Below, in pieces: positions 17,201-28,732 of a stretch of 64,000 nt of DNA. The notes below the pieces were generated by a model, which was not told where the DNA came from, did not search any database, and saw only the letters and a list, made by a program, of their open reading frames with translations. Source of the stretch: Rhinopomastus cyanomelas (lineage: Eukaryota; Chordata; Aves; Bucerotiformes; Rhinopomastidae); NCBI GenBank assembly GCA_013400115.1, contig VXBP01001803.1:74776-138775 (forward strand), in the 5' to 3' direction. Each line of letters begins with the position of its first letter. The stretch's first letter is position 1. A program made the position numbers and the translations under genes.

Positions 17201-20200
17201 TTTTCCAGACCAGATGGCATCCACTATTTGCTGTGAAGTTCTAAACATGAGCAGTGTGTTTTGGTCTGCACAGTACTGCAACTATTGATACTATGTTTTC
17301 ATTAATTCTCCCAGGAATTGGATCTGTTTACTTTCACGCCACCCTCAGTTTCCTGGGTCAGATGCTGGATGAGCTGGCTATTCTCTGGGTCCTGATGTGT
17401 GCTCTTGCCATGTGGTTTCCTAGGAGATACCTGCCCAGAGTCTTTCGGAATGATAGGTAATTCAATCATACATGTACACTTTTGTGTTTCTGAACTTACT
17501 ATGCTGACTCCTAAACCTGCACATAATGGAACAGAGATACCATGCAAGCATACCACTGTCACCACTGTTTTTTATCATCCCATTCTCTTCCTGTTGCTTA
17601 TATCTCAGCCTATTTTACTCAGACTTCCTAAGTCTGCAGTTCTTGGGATGAGGTGAAATGTTGAAGTGCCTGTTGTTGTTGATCCTAAAGAGACTTCCAT
17701 ATAAGCAGTTTATTATTAATTGCAGACAAACTAAAGAAAGATAAACCCTCTTTCTATCTTCCTTTTGTATATCCTAAGCATACAAATGGACCTGTGGAAG
17801 TCATCTGAGTTTTATCTGCATTTTGAAAATGACAGTGGTTAGATGGAATGAGCTAAGTGAAAGTGATGAGACTTCTGGCCAAGGAGTCATGCTGCACAAT
17901 TATATTGAGACCCTACTTCAGACATAGAATTAAAGAGCCACCCTTGGACAGCAACTAGTTTTACAAAATTAAGAGCTAGTAGTTGAAGAGCAGTTTGATG
18001 ACCCACTGTCTGCCATAGTTCTGACACAGACTGGAAATGGGTTGTTTAAAGGCTAGACTTGAAGTTTAAACAACATTTAACAGATACTTAAAAATTATCA
18101 TGCTGCCTATTTAAAACCCACTTGTGATACACTTTTGATAATATACCAAACTATACCTTTAAAAAGTGTGGGGATCCCTCAACTATTGTTAAATGTGGTT
18201 AGAAGAAACCAAGTGGAAAATGAAGGAAAGGAAAATGAAACAGGCTGTAGCTTTACTGTGGAGGTTGGCTCATTCATGGTGACAAAATATCCTAAGAATC
18301 CATCTTAAAAGCATAAAGAATGATGAATGTTGTTTTGAGGAAACAGAATGCTGTGTGCAGAGATGGACTTGTTCCTGAATTATTATGGGAGAAGATTGGA
18401 GTGTGTAACCTTTCAATTTTGAAATCACTGATTTTTGTGTGTGTGTGTGTATGACTGTAACACAGTCCAGCAGAGATTTGAGTATATGATTAGATTAACT
18501 CTTCATGCACATGGAAATCTGTGGAAGTTTCATGTCTGTTTTATGTACATTGTTGTTGCGCTTGCTCAGTATACATAGAGAAATCTAAACTCTGGTACAT
18601 TATTAAAATAATTTTAAGATTTCTGGTTTTAGCAATTAAAAATTTGAAATTCAAAACAGTTTTTCTTCCCCTAAAAACAACATTCAGGAGCCGATTTAAA
18701 GCTGCTGTAGGTGTCCTGTCTGGAGTTACTACCTGCCTTGCCTTCATTAAGCCTGCCATCAACAACATCTCACTAATGACTCTGGGTGTTCCCTGTACAG
18801 CTCTGCTCATTGCTGAGTTAAAGAGGTGAGTACATTTATCCCGAATGCAGTATAGCTTTCTGAGATTCTTAGGCCACTGTGTAATGACACACGAGGTCTT
18901 CCTTCAGTGGTTTTGATAACAGATCGTAGTATGATAGAATCATCTAGGTTGGAAAAGACCTTTAAGATCATAAAATCTAACCATTAACCTAATTCACTGC
19001 TAAGCATGTCCCAGAAATCCATATCTACACACCTTTTAAACATGTGTAGGGATGGTGATTCAACCATTTCCTTGGGCAGCCTGTTCCAATGCCTTGGTGA
19101 CCGTCCCATTAAGAATTTGTCCTAATGTCTAATCTAAACTTCCCCTGGTGTAACTCAAGGTTGTTTAGTCTTGTCCTGTCACATACTGCTTGTGAGAAGA
19201 AACCAACAGCCATCCCACTACAAGCTCTTCCCAGGTAGTTGTAGACAATGATAAGGTCTCTTCTCAGCCTCCTTTTCTTCAGCCCCAGCTCCCTCAGCTG
19301 TGACTGGTAAGGGTTGTTGTCTAGAATCTTCACCAATCTTTTTGCCCATCTTTGGATGCACTCCAGTACCACAGTATCTTTGTAGCAGTGAGGTGCCCAC
19401 AGCTGAACACAGTACTTGAGGTGTGGACTCACCAGTGCTGAATACTGTGGTATGATCGCTTTCCTATTGCTGGTGGCCACACTATTTTTGATACAAGTCA
19501 GGATGCCGTTGGCCTTCTTCACCACATGGCCATGCTGGTGACTCATTTAGCCAATGATCAGTTATTGCCCCCATGTCTGTCATTTGTCCTTGATGAGGAG
19601 ATAATATTCTTAAAACATTTGTGTTACATCTCCTTGTGGTAAAATCGGCAGGAGCTAGGAAGCTGTGTGGTCCCCTGTGTCCTCAGCAACAGTGTGCTCA
19701 ACCCATCCAAAGCACCATCGCTGTAGAAACTAAAGACAGTATGACTGGTGGTCACAGAAAGCTCTGGAGTATTGCAGAGATAGAGGTTGTGCTCTCCTCA
19801 TTGTGCTTGACTCTTTCCACTTTAGTCTTTTGCAATGCCCCTTGTAGCATTTAATATAAAGTTCATAAAAATAAATTGTAGTACCTGGTGATAGTAGCTG
19901 AGCAAACCCATCCTTACAATCTCTACCAATTCTATGGCTGATCTGGCATTGGGAATGTTTCTTCAAGTAAGGTACCAGTTTTCCGTTGCACCCTTGAACT
20001 CTGACTCATGCACATTAAGTGTCATCTCATCTTGGTGTTGAAACTACTCAGAAATTGGCAAGTGTGCTCACTGACTATGCTTACTGATGTTTGAGGCCAA
20101 GCCTCTTATTGTAAAGGGGATGCAGTTGCATGTGTTTGTGTCTTTTCAGACAACTCCAGGAAAGCCTCTATTTTTGGCAATATACACGCCCTTTACTCTG

Positions 20201-23200
20201 TTAGAATACGCAAGTACTCATTGCAGCAGTCTAGCTTTATCTGTCAAATGTGCAAAAGCAATCCAAGTGCATATCCACTTACGTGCATTGTTTAGCATCT
20301 CGCAAACAATTTTGTGTCTCACTGCCATAGCATTAATGAGAGAGAATTAAGCCCAGCATGCTTAATACAAGTGGTTTTTTTCACAGAATCGGATTTAGGG
20401 GTTGGAAGGGACTTTGAAAGATCATCTAGTCCAACCTTTCTGCCAGAGCAAGATCACCTACAATTGATCACACAGGAATGTGACCAGGCAGGTCCTGAAT
20501 GATGCTAGGGAAGGACACTCCAGAGCCTCTCTGGACAGCCTATTCCGGTGCTCTGTCATCCTCACAGTAAAAAAAGCTTTTTCCTATGTTTATGTGGAAT
20601 ATCGTATGCTCAAGCTTGCACCCATTGTCTCTCATCCTGTCATTGGACAGTACTGATAATAGCCTGGCTCCATCCTCCTGACATTTGTCCTTTATGTATT
20701 TATAGACATTAATGAAGTCATCTCTCATTCTCCTCCAAGCTGAAGCACTTGAACCACTCCATTTGACTGCTAACTGGTTTCCCCACTTCTTTTTTTCAAG
20801 GGTCCTTGCTGTCTAGCCGTTTAGTAGAAGCATGAGTCCTCCAAAATGAGAAGAATTTAGCAGTATAGTTTCAGTGATAAAACTGTGCCAAATAGTGTTA
20901 TTTCTTACTAGACTTTCTCATTACAGAGTATAGGGAAGAATTTGCCTAGTTTGCTCTGGAATTTGATAGGCAACTCAAAAATGTCCTTAATCTTTCTTTT
21001 CTTTATGCCTTTTGTAGTCTTTTTAAGCACAAAGACACTATTTCAGAGTGTCAAGGGTTTGTCACAAGATTAAATTAACCAATTTGTTTAGTTAAAGTGC
21101 TAGTGGGCCAAAACAACAACAACAAATACCTAAGGAGGGTTTGAAAACCACTTATAAATTGTGAGCAAAACCAAAACTAATTTGATTTGGGGAATAATTC
21201 ACCCAAATAACTTTATGCAGTAAAAACCCTACACAAAGGCATACAGAAATGAGTAATGTTCTTACATGGACCACACTACTATCTTGAACCTCTCAAAGGG
21301 AAGACATTTCCAGCAGTTCATGCTTCTTGTAGAAGCATGGAAGCCATTCAGTCCATGCACATGTCCCCCAGTGTCAGCAGATGTTTTAAAAGTCCAGTTC
21401 ATTGTTTCATGTGCTTCCAAGCCTGTCCTCCATTTCCAGCAGACCGATTTCTATCAGCCATGAATGAGAGAACTCTCTATTTCAGCAACCCATGGAATCC
21501 AGAGGAAACCTTTCTTCCACTGATCTTTGAGATGCCACTTTCTCTCCATTCGTCTCATTCCCAGGGCAAGATGGCTGCTGTGCCCAGTGCAGCAACATAC
21601 TTTCCTCTTCAAACAAGGAATGAAAATGAAGTCAAGAAGAAGGAGCAGCTTGAAGTTCCAAACCTTTTGTGCTGTTTTTTGAAGAGCTGAAAAAATGTCA
21701 CAAGTTGCCATAGCAATTTGCCAAAGAAACCTCACATTTCAAACTATGACACAGAGGAACAAGCCTTTGTTTGCAGTACATAGCACAGACACTCCTGAAG
21801 CCATCCCGGGCAAGCTTTGTCTCCTCTGAGTGTTCCCAAATGGATTGGGGAGTTCAGGCCTAAGAAAAAAGCTATTTTGTTTTATGTGCTATTTGTAGTA
21901 TTAATTTTTGTGGCAGTCATTGGCTTTTTTTAAATGAAAACAACTATAGCAATGTCTTTCTTGTGGAGACTTACAGTTTAGCTCATATTCAAAGTACTTT
22001 TTTGTATAATGAAGTGCTTTGAATGTGATGACTTGGAATCCGACATCATTTACAGATGGTTTGAAAAGGAAATGCCACATCTTAAAACTAACTGGCACAA
22101 AGGACATTGGAGAAAATCATCTGTCAATGAGATTAGGAAGTTTGTAGCTTTTCTATCATTAACCCAGTAGCTATAAAGGTTCCTTCTGTTCAGCCTTACC
22201 TTAGGAATTTATTCCAAAATGTGTGTTAAAATGCCAGCTGAAATAGCATTACAACAGCAAAAAAATTACCTAGAGGGAAAATTGTTTAGCTTACAATACA
22301 TCAGTACCAGGTATACTGCTCTTGCAATACATTCAGAGAAGTGTTCCTGAACAGAACGGTCTATGTATCTTTTTAATTTTTTGAATGCTTAGCTAGGTTC
22401 CCCCAGCAGGGCTCTGAAACCAGTGACAGCTTTGCTTTTCCACCACAGGGGGGCAGAAGTCATTCTGTGCCTCCTAACCCTCAAAATGAGTAATTGGAGA
22501 CAATTAAGAGTAAATGTTGGCAAAATTAAAACTCTCTAAATTTATCAAATGGAACAACAGTTTTCAGGCCTCTGTGTAGAAGACAGAAGGACCAAAGAGC
22601 TTTTTGATCCAGGCTGCACTGAGTTGTTTTCAAGGGCAATAATTTATAAAGATCAGGGATCACAAATACCGCTGCGCTGCACACAGACATGTTTGCCTAT
22701 TCTAGTTTCCTCTTTCAGGGATACATATTTTAAATGCTTAAGACTTATGTGGCAGGTACTGCTTAACTTCCAGATGCAATGAATGAGACCAAGAACTGTG
22801 TGGAAAGAGACTGGTGACAAGTGGCAGATCTTTTGGACTGACTAGATTGGAGCAGACAGAAAGGCTGGTGGTCTTCTAGAGAGGAGGAGGCAAGAAGACA
22901 TTCCAAGTAACTTTTTGGCAGAGGTCAAGACACAGGAAACAAATATGGATTGGAGGAGCCTCTCCTGAGAACTTTGGGGGCAGATGAAGGAATTGTGGGG
23001 CACTTGACATTGACTTTTAGGATGTAGAAGGAAAAGTCAGGGACCTGTAGCCCCGTTAAAGTCTAGTTATACTAGCTAGATATTTGGCATGGTGTACTCT
23101 TGAGATGTAGCTCAAACAAGTCACTTTAAACAAATTATTTTATTGAGTTAGTAGGTTTGGGAGTGCTTTGGAAGATCACATCAGTGACCTTCAAAGAGCA

Positions 23201-26200
23201 GTTAATTGAAGCAAGAATTATTCAGTAGCACTGAATGATGTTCAGATCCCTGTGAAATTCACAAAGATGTTAACAAGAACAAAAAAAGTGGGGGCAAAAA
23301 TCTCAAATCATAGCTTTCTTTTTGCAGAAGGCAGGAAAGCAAAGCCATGCCTTCTCTTGGTTGCATAGGGCTGGCTGGTCACATCCTAGTCAAGCTTTGT
23401 CAAGAGTCCTAAGCCCCAAATAGGAAGTATAGACATACAGCAAGTTATTGACCCTAATTGCATTTTGGAACCTGAAGATTATTCTGATGCCTTTTTTTCC
23501 TGATTTTACTCTTCTGGGCAAAGCTACACAGTCATTAGGATAGTTCCAGAGTCTGAAAAACGACAAAGCATCATGTATGGAAGTAAAATCCAAAGGTTTT
23601 GAGTAGACTTGCAACACAAGCAGTGCAGTAAATACCCTGGCATCTGCTGGTGTGTTCAGTCATGATCAACTGCGAACCGCACTACCTGTGACCACAGCAA
23701 GTGTTCTGTGCAATCTTCTTCTCTGGTGTATCTCTGTATGAACAGGTCAGGTTTCTTGTGGAGGGGAAGAAATGCAGCTTAGCATGAAGAATTCTCTCTG
23801 AGATGTGAATGTCTGCATGTTGCAAATGGGTTTATACACTTGGCTTGCTAGAGAGAAGTAACAATGTATTTATTGATACAAAACAGTGATTTAAGAAAGT
23901 CTGACCAGTAAATGTGACTCTTTACCAAGAGTTGGTGGTACATCAGATTGTTTACTACTTGGAGGACAGGGTCAGACAAAGCTGTCAGGAGATACTCCCA
24001 TTTAAAAGACTCTGTGCACACAACCTTTAGAATGTCATTAAGGAAGCTGCAAATGCTATTAGCCACTTACTGAGGATCTGCTGGGCAAGGAATCTCGCAA
24101 CCTCTTAGAGGGACCCCCTTGTCAGGGGGCCCTGTCCAATTTTCACATCCATATGTCACTCAAGAGACCTACAAGGGCTGTTTTTGCTGCCTGCTATTTA
24201 TGGAGGTAGATGATTGACTCAGAGTCAAAGCTACATACTAAACTTATCTTATTGCTCAAGTCAGCCCTTGGCTGTTGTGCTATTCTGTTTTCCCTGGATC
24301 CACATTCCAGCAGAGTGCGATTGCCCCACCTATAGGCATTATTATTGCATCGTCAGCTCAGAAGCAGAGGAGATAAGTGTCATGTTGATGGGATGGATTA
24401 AGCACATGTCACACTGCACCGTATAATAAAACGTTTCTTTGGGTGGTCTGGGAAGAGGCTTCTACCTGACACTTAGACCTGTTAAGACTCATCCTACTGG
24501 AGTCTGCCCATCTCTCCAATCTGTCCAGATCCCTCTGCAGGGCCCTCCTACCATCCAACAGATCAACACGAGCTCCGAGCTTGGTGTCATCTGCAAATTT
24601 GCTCATGATGGACTCCATCCCATCATCAATACCATCAGTGAAGATGTGGAACAGGACCGGACCCAACACCGACCCTTGGGGGACACCACTAGTAACTGGT
24701 CGCCAACTAGATGCGACACCATTTACTACCACTTTTTGGGCTTGTCCATCCAACCAGTTCCTGACCCAGCATAGAATATTCCTGTCAAAGCCCCTTGCCG
24801 CCATCGTCGCCAGGAGTATATCATGGGAGACTGTGTCAAATGCTTTACTGAAATCCAGGTTCACCACATCCACAGCCTTCCTCTCATCAACCAGTCAAGT
24901 TACTTGATCATAAAAGGAGATCAGGTTGGTCAAGCAAGACCTACCCCTCCTAAATCCATGTTGACTGGGCTTAATCTCTTGGCCGTCACGCAGATGTTGC
25001 ATGATAGCACTCAGCACTATCTGTTCCATAACTTTGCCCGGAACTGAGGTGAGGCTAACAGGTCTGTAGTTTCCTGGATCATCCTTCTGACCTTTCTTGT
25101 GTATGGGGGTCACATTTGCCAACTTCCAATCATCCGGGACCTCCCCTGTGATCCACGACTTCTGGTAAATTATGGAGAGCGGTTTAGCAAGCTCATCTGC
25201 CAGCTCTCTCATCACTCTGGGGTGAATCCCATCCGGTCCCATGGACCTATGGGGATCCAAATGGGTCAGCAGGTCTCTAACCAGAACCTATTGGATAACA
25301 GGGGAACTACACTGCACCCTGTCCCTGTCTGCCAGTTTAGATAACCAGTCATCCTGAAGACAGTCTACCCTGTTGTTGAAGACAGAGGCAAAGGAGGCAT
25401 TAAGTACCTCTGCCTTATCCTCATCTCTAGTTATTAAATTTCCCTCCATATCCAGTAAGGAGTGGAGGTTATTACTACCCCTCTTTTTTCCATTGATGTA
25501 TTTGTAAAAGCTCTTCCTATTGTCCTTTACAGAAGTGGCCAGCCTGAGTTCAAGTTGGGCCTTTGCCTCTCTAATTTTCCTCCTACACGACCTGACAATT
25601 CTAGATACATGACTTGATTGACCTGACCCTTTTTCCAAAGGTGATACATCCTTTTTTTTCTCACTTAGTTCTTTCAAAATTTCCTCACTCATCCAGGCTG
25701 GTCTTTTTGCCCTACGACTCATCTTATGACACACAGGGACGGCCTGGTTTTGTGCTTTCAAGAATACATTCTTGAAGTACACCCAGCTCTCATGGACCCC
25801 CTTTTCACAAAGGGCTGCCTCCCAAGGAACTTTCCCAATCAATTCCTTAAACAAACCAAAATCTGCCCTAAGGAATTCCAGTTTGGATGTTTTGTTGACC
25901 CCTCTTTTTGTTCTACTATTAATGGAAAACTTAATCATTTCATGATCACTGCCTCCTAGACAGCCTCCAACAACCACATCATCCACCAGGTCTTCCCTAT
26001 TTGCAAATAGATCAAGAAAAGCCTCACCCCTGGTAGGCTCACCGACCAGTTGTGACAAGAAACAGTCCTCAGTGCACTCTGCGAACCTTCTAGACTGCCT
26101 CCAGAACTGTTACATTGTACAACACTAACTTATAGGGGGAAAGAAATTTACCAATCCCTTAAAAACCTACCTCTTCCATTTCTTTTTTTTACCAGTCTTT

Positions 26201-27575
26201 ATATAGTGACAGATAGGAACAAATTTGAGCACTTGCTGCCTGGCTGGTTCTTATCAGACGGCATGTGTAACTAATCACAGGTTGTGCTAGATATCTATTC
26301 TTCCTAGACATGGGAATGCTCTAATTTTTGCTCACCATTTGCTCACTGGTGTTTAATACAATAGCCAAAACTCAACTACTGATTAAAAGGTTGGTTTTGT
26401 CACCTCACTGCTGCCTTGCATCCACACCATACTTACTGTAAGCAAAGTTCCTCTTTGAAGGACATCTATGGTGAAGCTATTTTCAAGGTGCATGCCTGGC
26501 ACTGTGAATCCTTCTCTAAAATACATACAGCCAAAAAGCATCAAGCCAGCCACCATTACAAAATAGATTTTAAAACTTTTTGTAACAACTACTTTGTGGT
26601 TTTTTTTCCTCAGGTGTGAAAACCTGCGTGTGTACAAATTGGGTCTCTTTTCAGGTCTTTGGTGGATGCTGGCACTTTTCTGCTGGATCAGTGACAAAGC
26701 ATTTTGTGAGATTTGGTCCTCATTTAACTTCCCCTATTTGCACTGTGTCTGGTAAGTGTTGTATATAAACGCCACAGTTTGATTCAAATGTGATGCATCC
26801 TTGTCTCAATACCCATTTTTGCTGGAGAGAATTATTGGTAAGATTTATGCACAGAGTGAGCCTCACACTATCCAAGGTGGCAGATTTAGGAGTCTCCTTG
26901 GCATGACTGGATTTTTCAAACACTAAGTTTGTTAATTGTAACTAAATTCTTCATCCTGCTCTATTCTATTGCTGAAAATCCCACAGCACTGCTGAACTGA
27001 AATAATAACTGTGAAAGCTTAGACTTTGGCTGCTAACAACTGAGGGTGAAGTCAGGGGGCACATTTTAAACACCAAACGCCCAAAAAATTGTGTTCTCTT
27101 ATTCGTGGTGTATTTCTCAGCATTTCTACATGTATGTGTTAGGTGTAGAGACTCCAAAAACCTGTAACTAGTTTAGACTGTAGGTAAGCTACAGTTTTGT
27201 TGTTTTCCTTAGTGTCTATATTCTTCACCTGCATGCAAAGAGCAGACAACAGCCCTGTGGGGGGCTCAGGGTTAGAAGCTGAAGGACAGGCTGATTTTAA
27301 AGCAAATTGATATAATAATTGCTCTACTGAGTCTTGTTACTGACTTTTTTTTTGTTTTGGGGGGGGCTTGGTGGGTATCTATTCTCAGGCATATTTTGAT
27401 TTGCCTTGCGGCATACCTGGGCTGTGTCTGCTTTGCTTACTTCGATGCTGCCTCTGAGATCCCTGAGCAGGGCCCTGTCATAAAGTTCTGGCCAAGTGAA
27501 AGATGGGCCTTCATTGGTGTACCCTATGTCACTCTTCTCTGCGCACACAAGAAGTCTCCTGTGAAGATCACATGA
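8179..27575 (+). CDS. ACER2: Alkaline ceramidase 2, complete, six coding exons
   Basis: ACER2 is a Golgi multi-pass membrane enzyme that hydrolyses ceramide to sphingosine and fatty acid. Coding exons are 8179-8286, 16315-16429, 17315-17456, 18688-18825, 26614-26751 and 27389-27575. All splice sites are GT/AG and phase is kept, giving 275 codons, the same as human ACER2. By alignment with the ACER3 structure, the calcium site residues Asp18, Trp19, Glu21, Asn23 and Glu32 are present. So are the zinc site residues His82, His211 and His215 and the catalytic-site residues Ser78 and Asp93. The signature SVYFHATLSFLGQMLDEL is intact, and hydrophobic segments fit seven membrane helices. The start was taken at 8179 because WWDQL then sits at residues 6-10 as in human. 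A GTG at 8170 in frame is not needed. The gene shares a CpG island with RPS6. Confidence 0.97.
11235..11700 (+). repeat. CR1 LINE 3' part, plus strand, in ACER2 intron 1
   Basis: Reads through degraded ORF2 C-terminus and 3' UTR and ends in GTATGATTCTATGATTCTAG, the CR1 terminal octamer repeat. This is the only CR1 in ACER2 that runs in the sense direction of the gene. Confidence 0.88.
12049..12645 (-). mobile_element. Possible solo LTR, minus strand
   Basis: The ends form an imperfect inverted repeat: plus strand starts TGTCACGG at 12049 and ends CCTTGACA at 12645. On the minus strand there is a TATA-like CATAAAAGATGG near 12395 and an AATAAA-type signal (TTTATT on plus) near 12166. The 597-base size and order promoter then polyadenylation signal fit an LTR. 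No matching target duplication is visible next to the ends, so this is tentative. Confidence 0.35.
13099..13146. repeat. Short direct repeat
   Basis: A unit AGCTGTAAAGATTTTCTTC occurs twice, separated by about ten bases. Confidence 0.8.
14103..15560 (-). repeat. CR1 LINE, long 3' part, minus strand, in ACER2 intron 1
   Basis: Begins on plus strand with TCATGGAATCATAGAATGG, the inverted 3' end. Minus translation covers the 3' ORF2 region and a reverse transcriptase with the catalytic box degraded to LTDDTKL. Further up are a GNITHIFKNRKKEDLENYRP block and other RT pieces. Many frame breaks; antisense to ACER2. Confidence 0.92.
16315..16429 (+). CDS. ACER2: ACER2 coding exon 2
   Basis: 115 bases, 38 codons and one base of a split glycine. 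Encodes ISNILFFVLPPICMCLFRQY and the second membrane helix region ending LLVVV. Acceptor TTAG, donor GTAAGT. Confidence 0.95.
16430..17314 (+). other. ACER2: ACER2 intron 2
   Basis: 885 bases with a TTTG microsatellite near 17165-17185. No mobile element recognised. Confidence 0.8.
17165..17190. repeat. TTTG microsatellite
   Basis: Four to five TTTG units followed by a T run, in ACER2 intron 2. Confidence 0.75.
17315..17456 (+). CDS. ACER2: ACER2 coding exon 3 (catalytic His/Asp)
   Basis: 142 bases, joined by split Gly and Arg codons. Encodes IGSVYFHATLSFLGQMLDEL, with zinc ligand His82 and Asp93, then LWVLMCALAMWFPRRYLPR. Acceptor CCAG, donor GTAATT. Confidence 0.96.
17457..18687 (+). other. 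ACER2: ACER2 intron 3
   Basis: 1.2 kb, AT-rich, with a short GT microsatellite at about 18435-18450. No mobile element recognised. Confidence 0.8.
18435..18450. repeat. GT microsatellite
   Basis: Eight GT units in ACER2 intron 3. Confidence 0.8.
18688..18825 (+). CDS. ACER2: ACER2 coding exon 4
   Basis: 138 bases with split Arg codons at both ends. Encodes SRFKAAVGVLSGVTTCLAF, IKPAINNISLMTLGVP and CTALLIAELK, two membrane helices. Acceptor TCAG, donor GTGAGT. Confidence 0.95.
18926..19600 (-). repeat. CR1 LINE 3' part, minus strand, in ACER2 intron 4
   Basis: Plus strand starts with GATAGAATCATCTAGGTTGG, the inverted 3' end. Minus translation gives the ORF2 C-terminus (SALVSPHLKYCVQLWAPH, then KRRLRRDLIIVYNYL). 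5' truncated. Confidence 0.9.
20384..20800 (-). repeat. CR1 LINE 3' end, minus strand, in ACER2 intron 4
   Basis: Plus strand starts with TCACAGAATCGGATTTAGGG and GTTGGAAGGGACTTTG, then the usual inverted CR1 3' UTR with a CTGTCATCC block. 5' truncated. Confidence 0.88.
24465..26110 (-). repeat. CR1 LINE, ORF2 nearly open, 3' end missing, in ACER2 intron 4
   Basis: One minus-strand frame covers the end of the endonuclease (GGSDHEMIKFSI), the linker (KRPAWMSEEILKELSEKKK) and most of the reverse transcriptase. The RT part shows SMGPDGIHPRVMRELADEL, QHGFRRGRSCLTNLISFYD, LDFSKAFDTVSHDIL, GVPQGSVLG and the catalytic FADDTKL. Over about 1.6 kb the frame is broken only by a TAG at 25288-25290 and a TGA at 24895-24897. 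The sequence stops in the RT thumb near 24465, without the C-terminus, 3' UTR or octamer repeats that CR1 copies normally keep. Antisense to ACER2. Confidence 0.92.
26614..26751 (+). CDS. ACER2: ACER2 coding exon 5 (zinc ligands)
   Basis: 138 bases with split Arg and Trp codons. Encodes LGLFSGLWWMLALFCWISD and SSFNFPYLHCVW. His211 lies in this exon and His215 is in the next, forming the HxxxH zinc motif. Acceptor CTCAG, donor GTAAGT. Confidence 0.96.
26752..27388 (+). other. ACER2: ACER2 intron 5
   Basis: 637 bases, AT-rich, ending in a poly-T/G tract before the acceptor. Nothing else recognised. Confidence 0.8.
27389..27575 (+). CDS. ACER2: ACER2 coding exon 6 (last)
   Basis: 187 bases with TGA at 27573-27575. 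Encodes HILICLAAYLGCVCFAYFDA, ASEIPEQGPVIKFWPSERW and the C-terminus ending KKSPVKIT, as in mammalian ACER2. Confidence 0.97.
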
Positions 27576-27643
27576 AGTTTGCCATGGAATGCGGATGAAG
27601 TTTTGACTTACATGCCAGCATAGACATTATTTAAATTATGATA

Positions 27644-27649
27644 AATAAA
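27644..27649 (+). terminator. ACER2: Proximal ACER2 polyadenylation signal
   Basis: AATAAA 68 bases past the stop codon. It would give a very short 3' UTR. Whether it is used is not visible from sequence. Confidence 0.45.
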
Positions 27650-28726
27650 TGATGTTGCATTTTATCTTCTTCCTAAGACATGCATCACTTTGTATGTCAT
27701 GGAAAGAGGAGGTATATTCTTTCCTCTTTCTAAGGAAGGAGGTAGGTGAAGGCTCTTGAACACTAAAGTAACCACCATCTTCTGTTTGTCTCTGGTTTGC
27801 ACTGTAGCAATGTAGCATTTCTCTTGATAAAAGCTGGTTCAAAATACGGGGGTCAAGGAAATTATGTTTCTGCAGTAGGTCACCCCTGGTGTTTGATTCA
27901 CCTATTTTGTAACTTCTGGCCTAAGGCCTTCTTAAGAAAGAAGTCAGTCCAAGATGCCTATATATCATCTTTTGTTCATCTCAGCACCAATGTTGATGTG
28001 GTTGCACATGGCCACAAGAGCGTGCTCAAAGCCTAAGTTCCTCACATCCTGATGTGTATCACAGCATGTCTGGCTATGCATCCCATTGAATCACAGAGTA
28101 TGTGCTTGCTTCCTCAAGTACAGTAGGAAACCAGTACCAATTTATATGACTGGATCAATACAGTTAGGCAGTAAGGGAGTGGAAGACAGAAGATCCAGTA
28201 CCTAAAGCTAAATAGGAGTTCAAGGGGTTTGAAATTTTTAATATTTCCTCTAGCTTGTGGACATTTGTATGCTGCCTGTTTCCCTCTTACAGAAGTGTCA
28301 CAGAAATTCCTCTCTACCTCTGCATACAGATTGGTCTTGAATTTGTCATGGAAGCCCACCCTGAAGTGTGAACATGAACTTCAGGTTGGCATGGATTGAC
28401 AGTGTAATTAAGCTATAAAATCTTGTAGGTGCCTAGCTGTACGTCTTATTGGACAGTTAAAGTCTCATCAGTACATTAAATGTTAGTTTACCAATGAACA
28501 ACAGTCCAGTGCTTAGATTTTGTTGAGCAAAGAAATGTGACATTAAGTCTTGGATTCTTACAAAAAGAAAAATAGAGGCAAATTTTCTGTTTATTTTCAG
28601 CCAATTTTGTATATGTTTGGGGTGTCTAGATCAGTTCTTGCAAGCAGTTGATGCTACGTTTGTTTAAAACTTACATTCTACCTAATATCAGAACTATAAG
28701 TGAATGAAGGCTTTGCATCAGTTATT

Positions 28727-28732
28727 AATAAA
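28727..28732 (+). terminator. ACER2: Distal candidate ACER2 polyadenylation signal
   Basis: AATAAA in AT-rich sequence 1.15 kb past the stop codon. Confidence 0.35.

Larger units (their letters stand above)
18826..26613 (+). other. ACER2: ACER2 intron 4 (7.8 kb)
   Basis: Holds three minus-strand CR1 elements (18926-19600, 20384-20800, 24465-26110). The stretch 20800-24460 is AT-rich with no element I can name. Open frames there, including overlapping frames on both strands near 21256-21735, show no recognisable protein. Confidence 0.8.

Noticed and set aside
21256..21735. Overlapping open frames on both strands in ACER2 intron 4
   Set aside because: No recognisable domain on either strand, no splice context and no similarity to ACER2. 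Likely chance.
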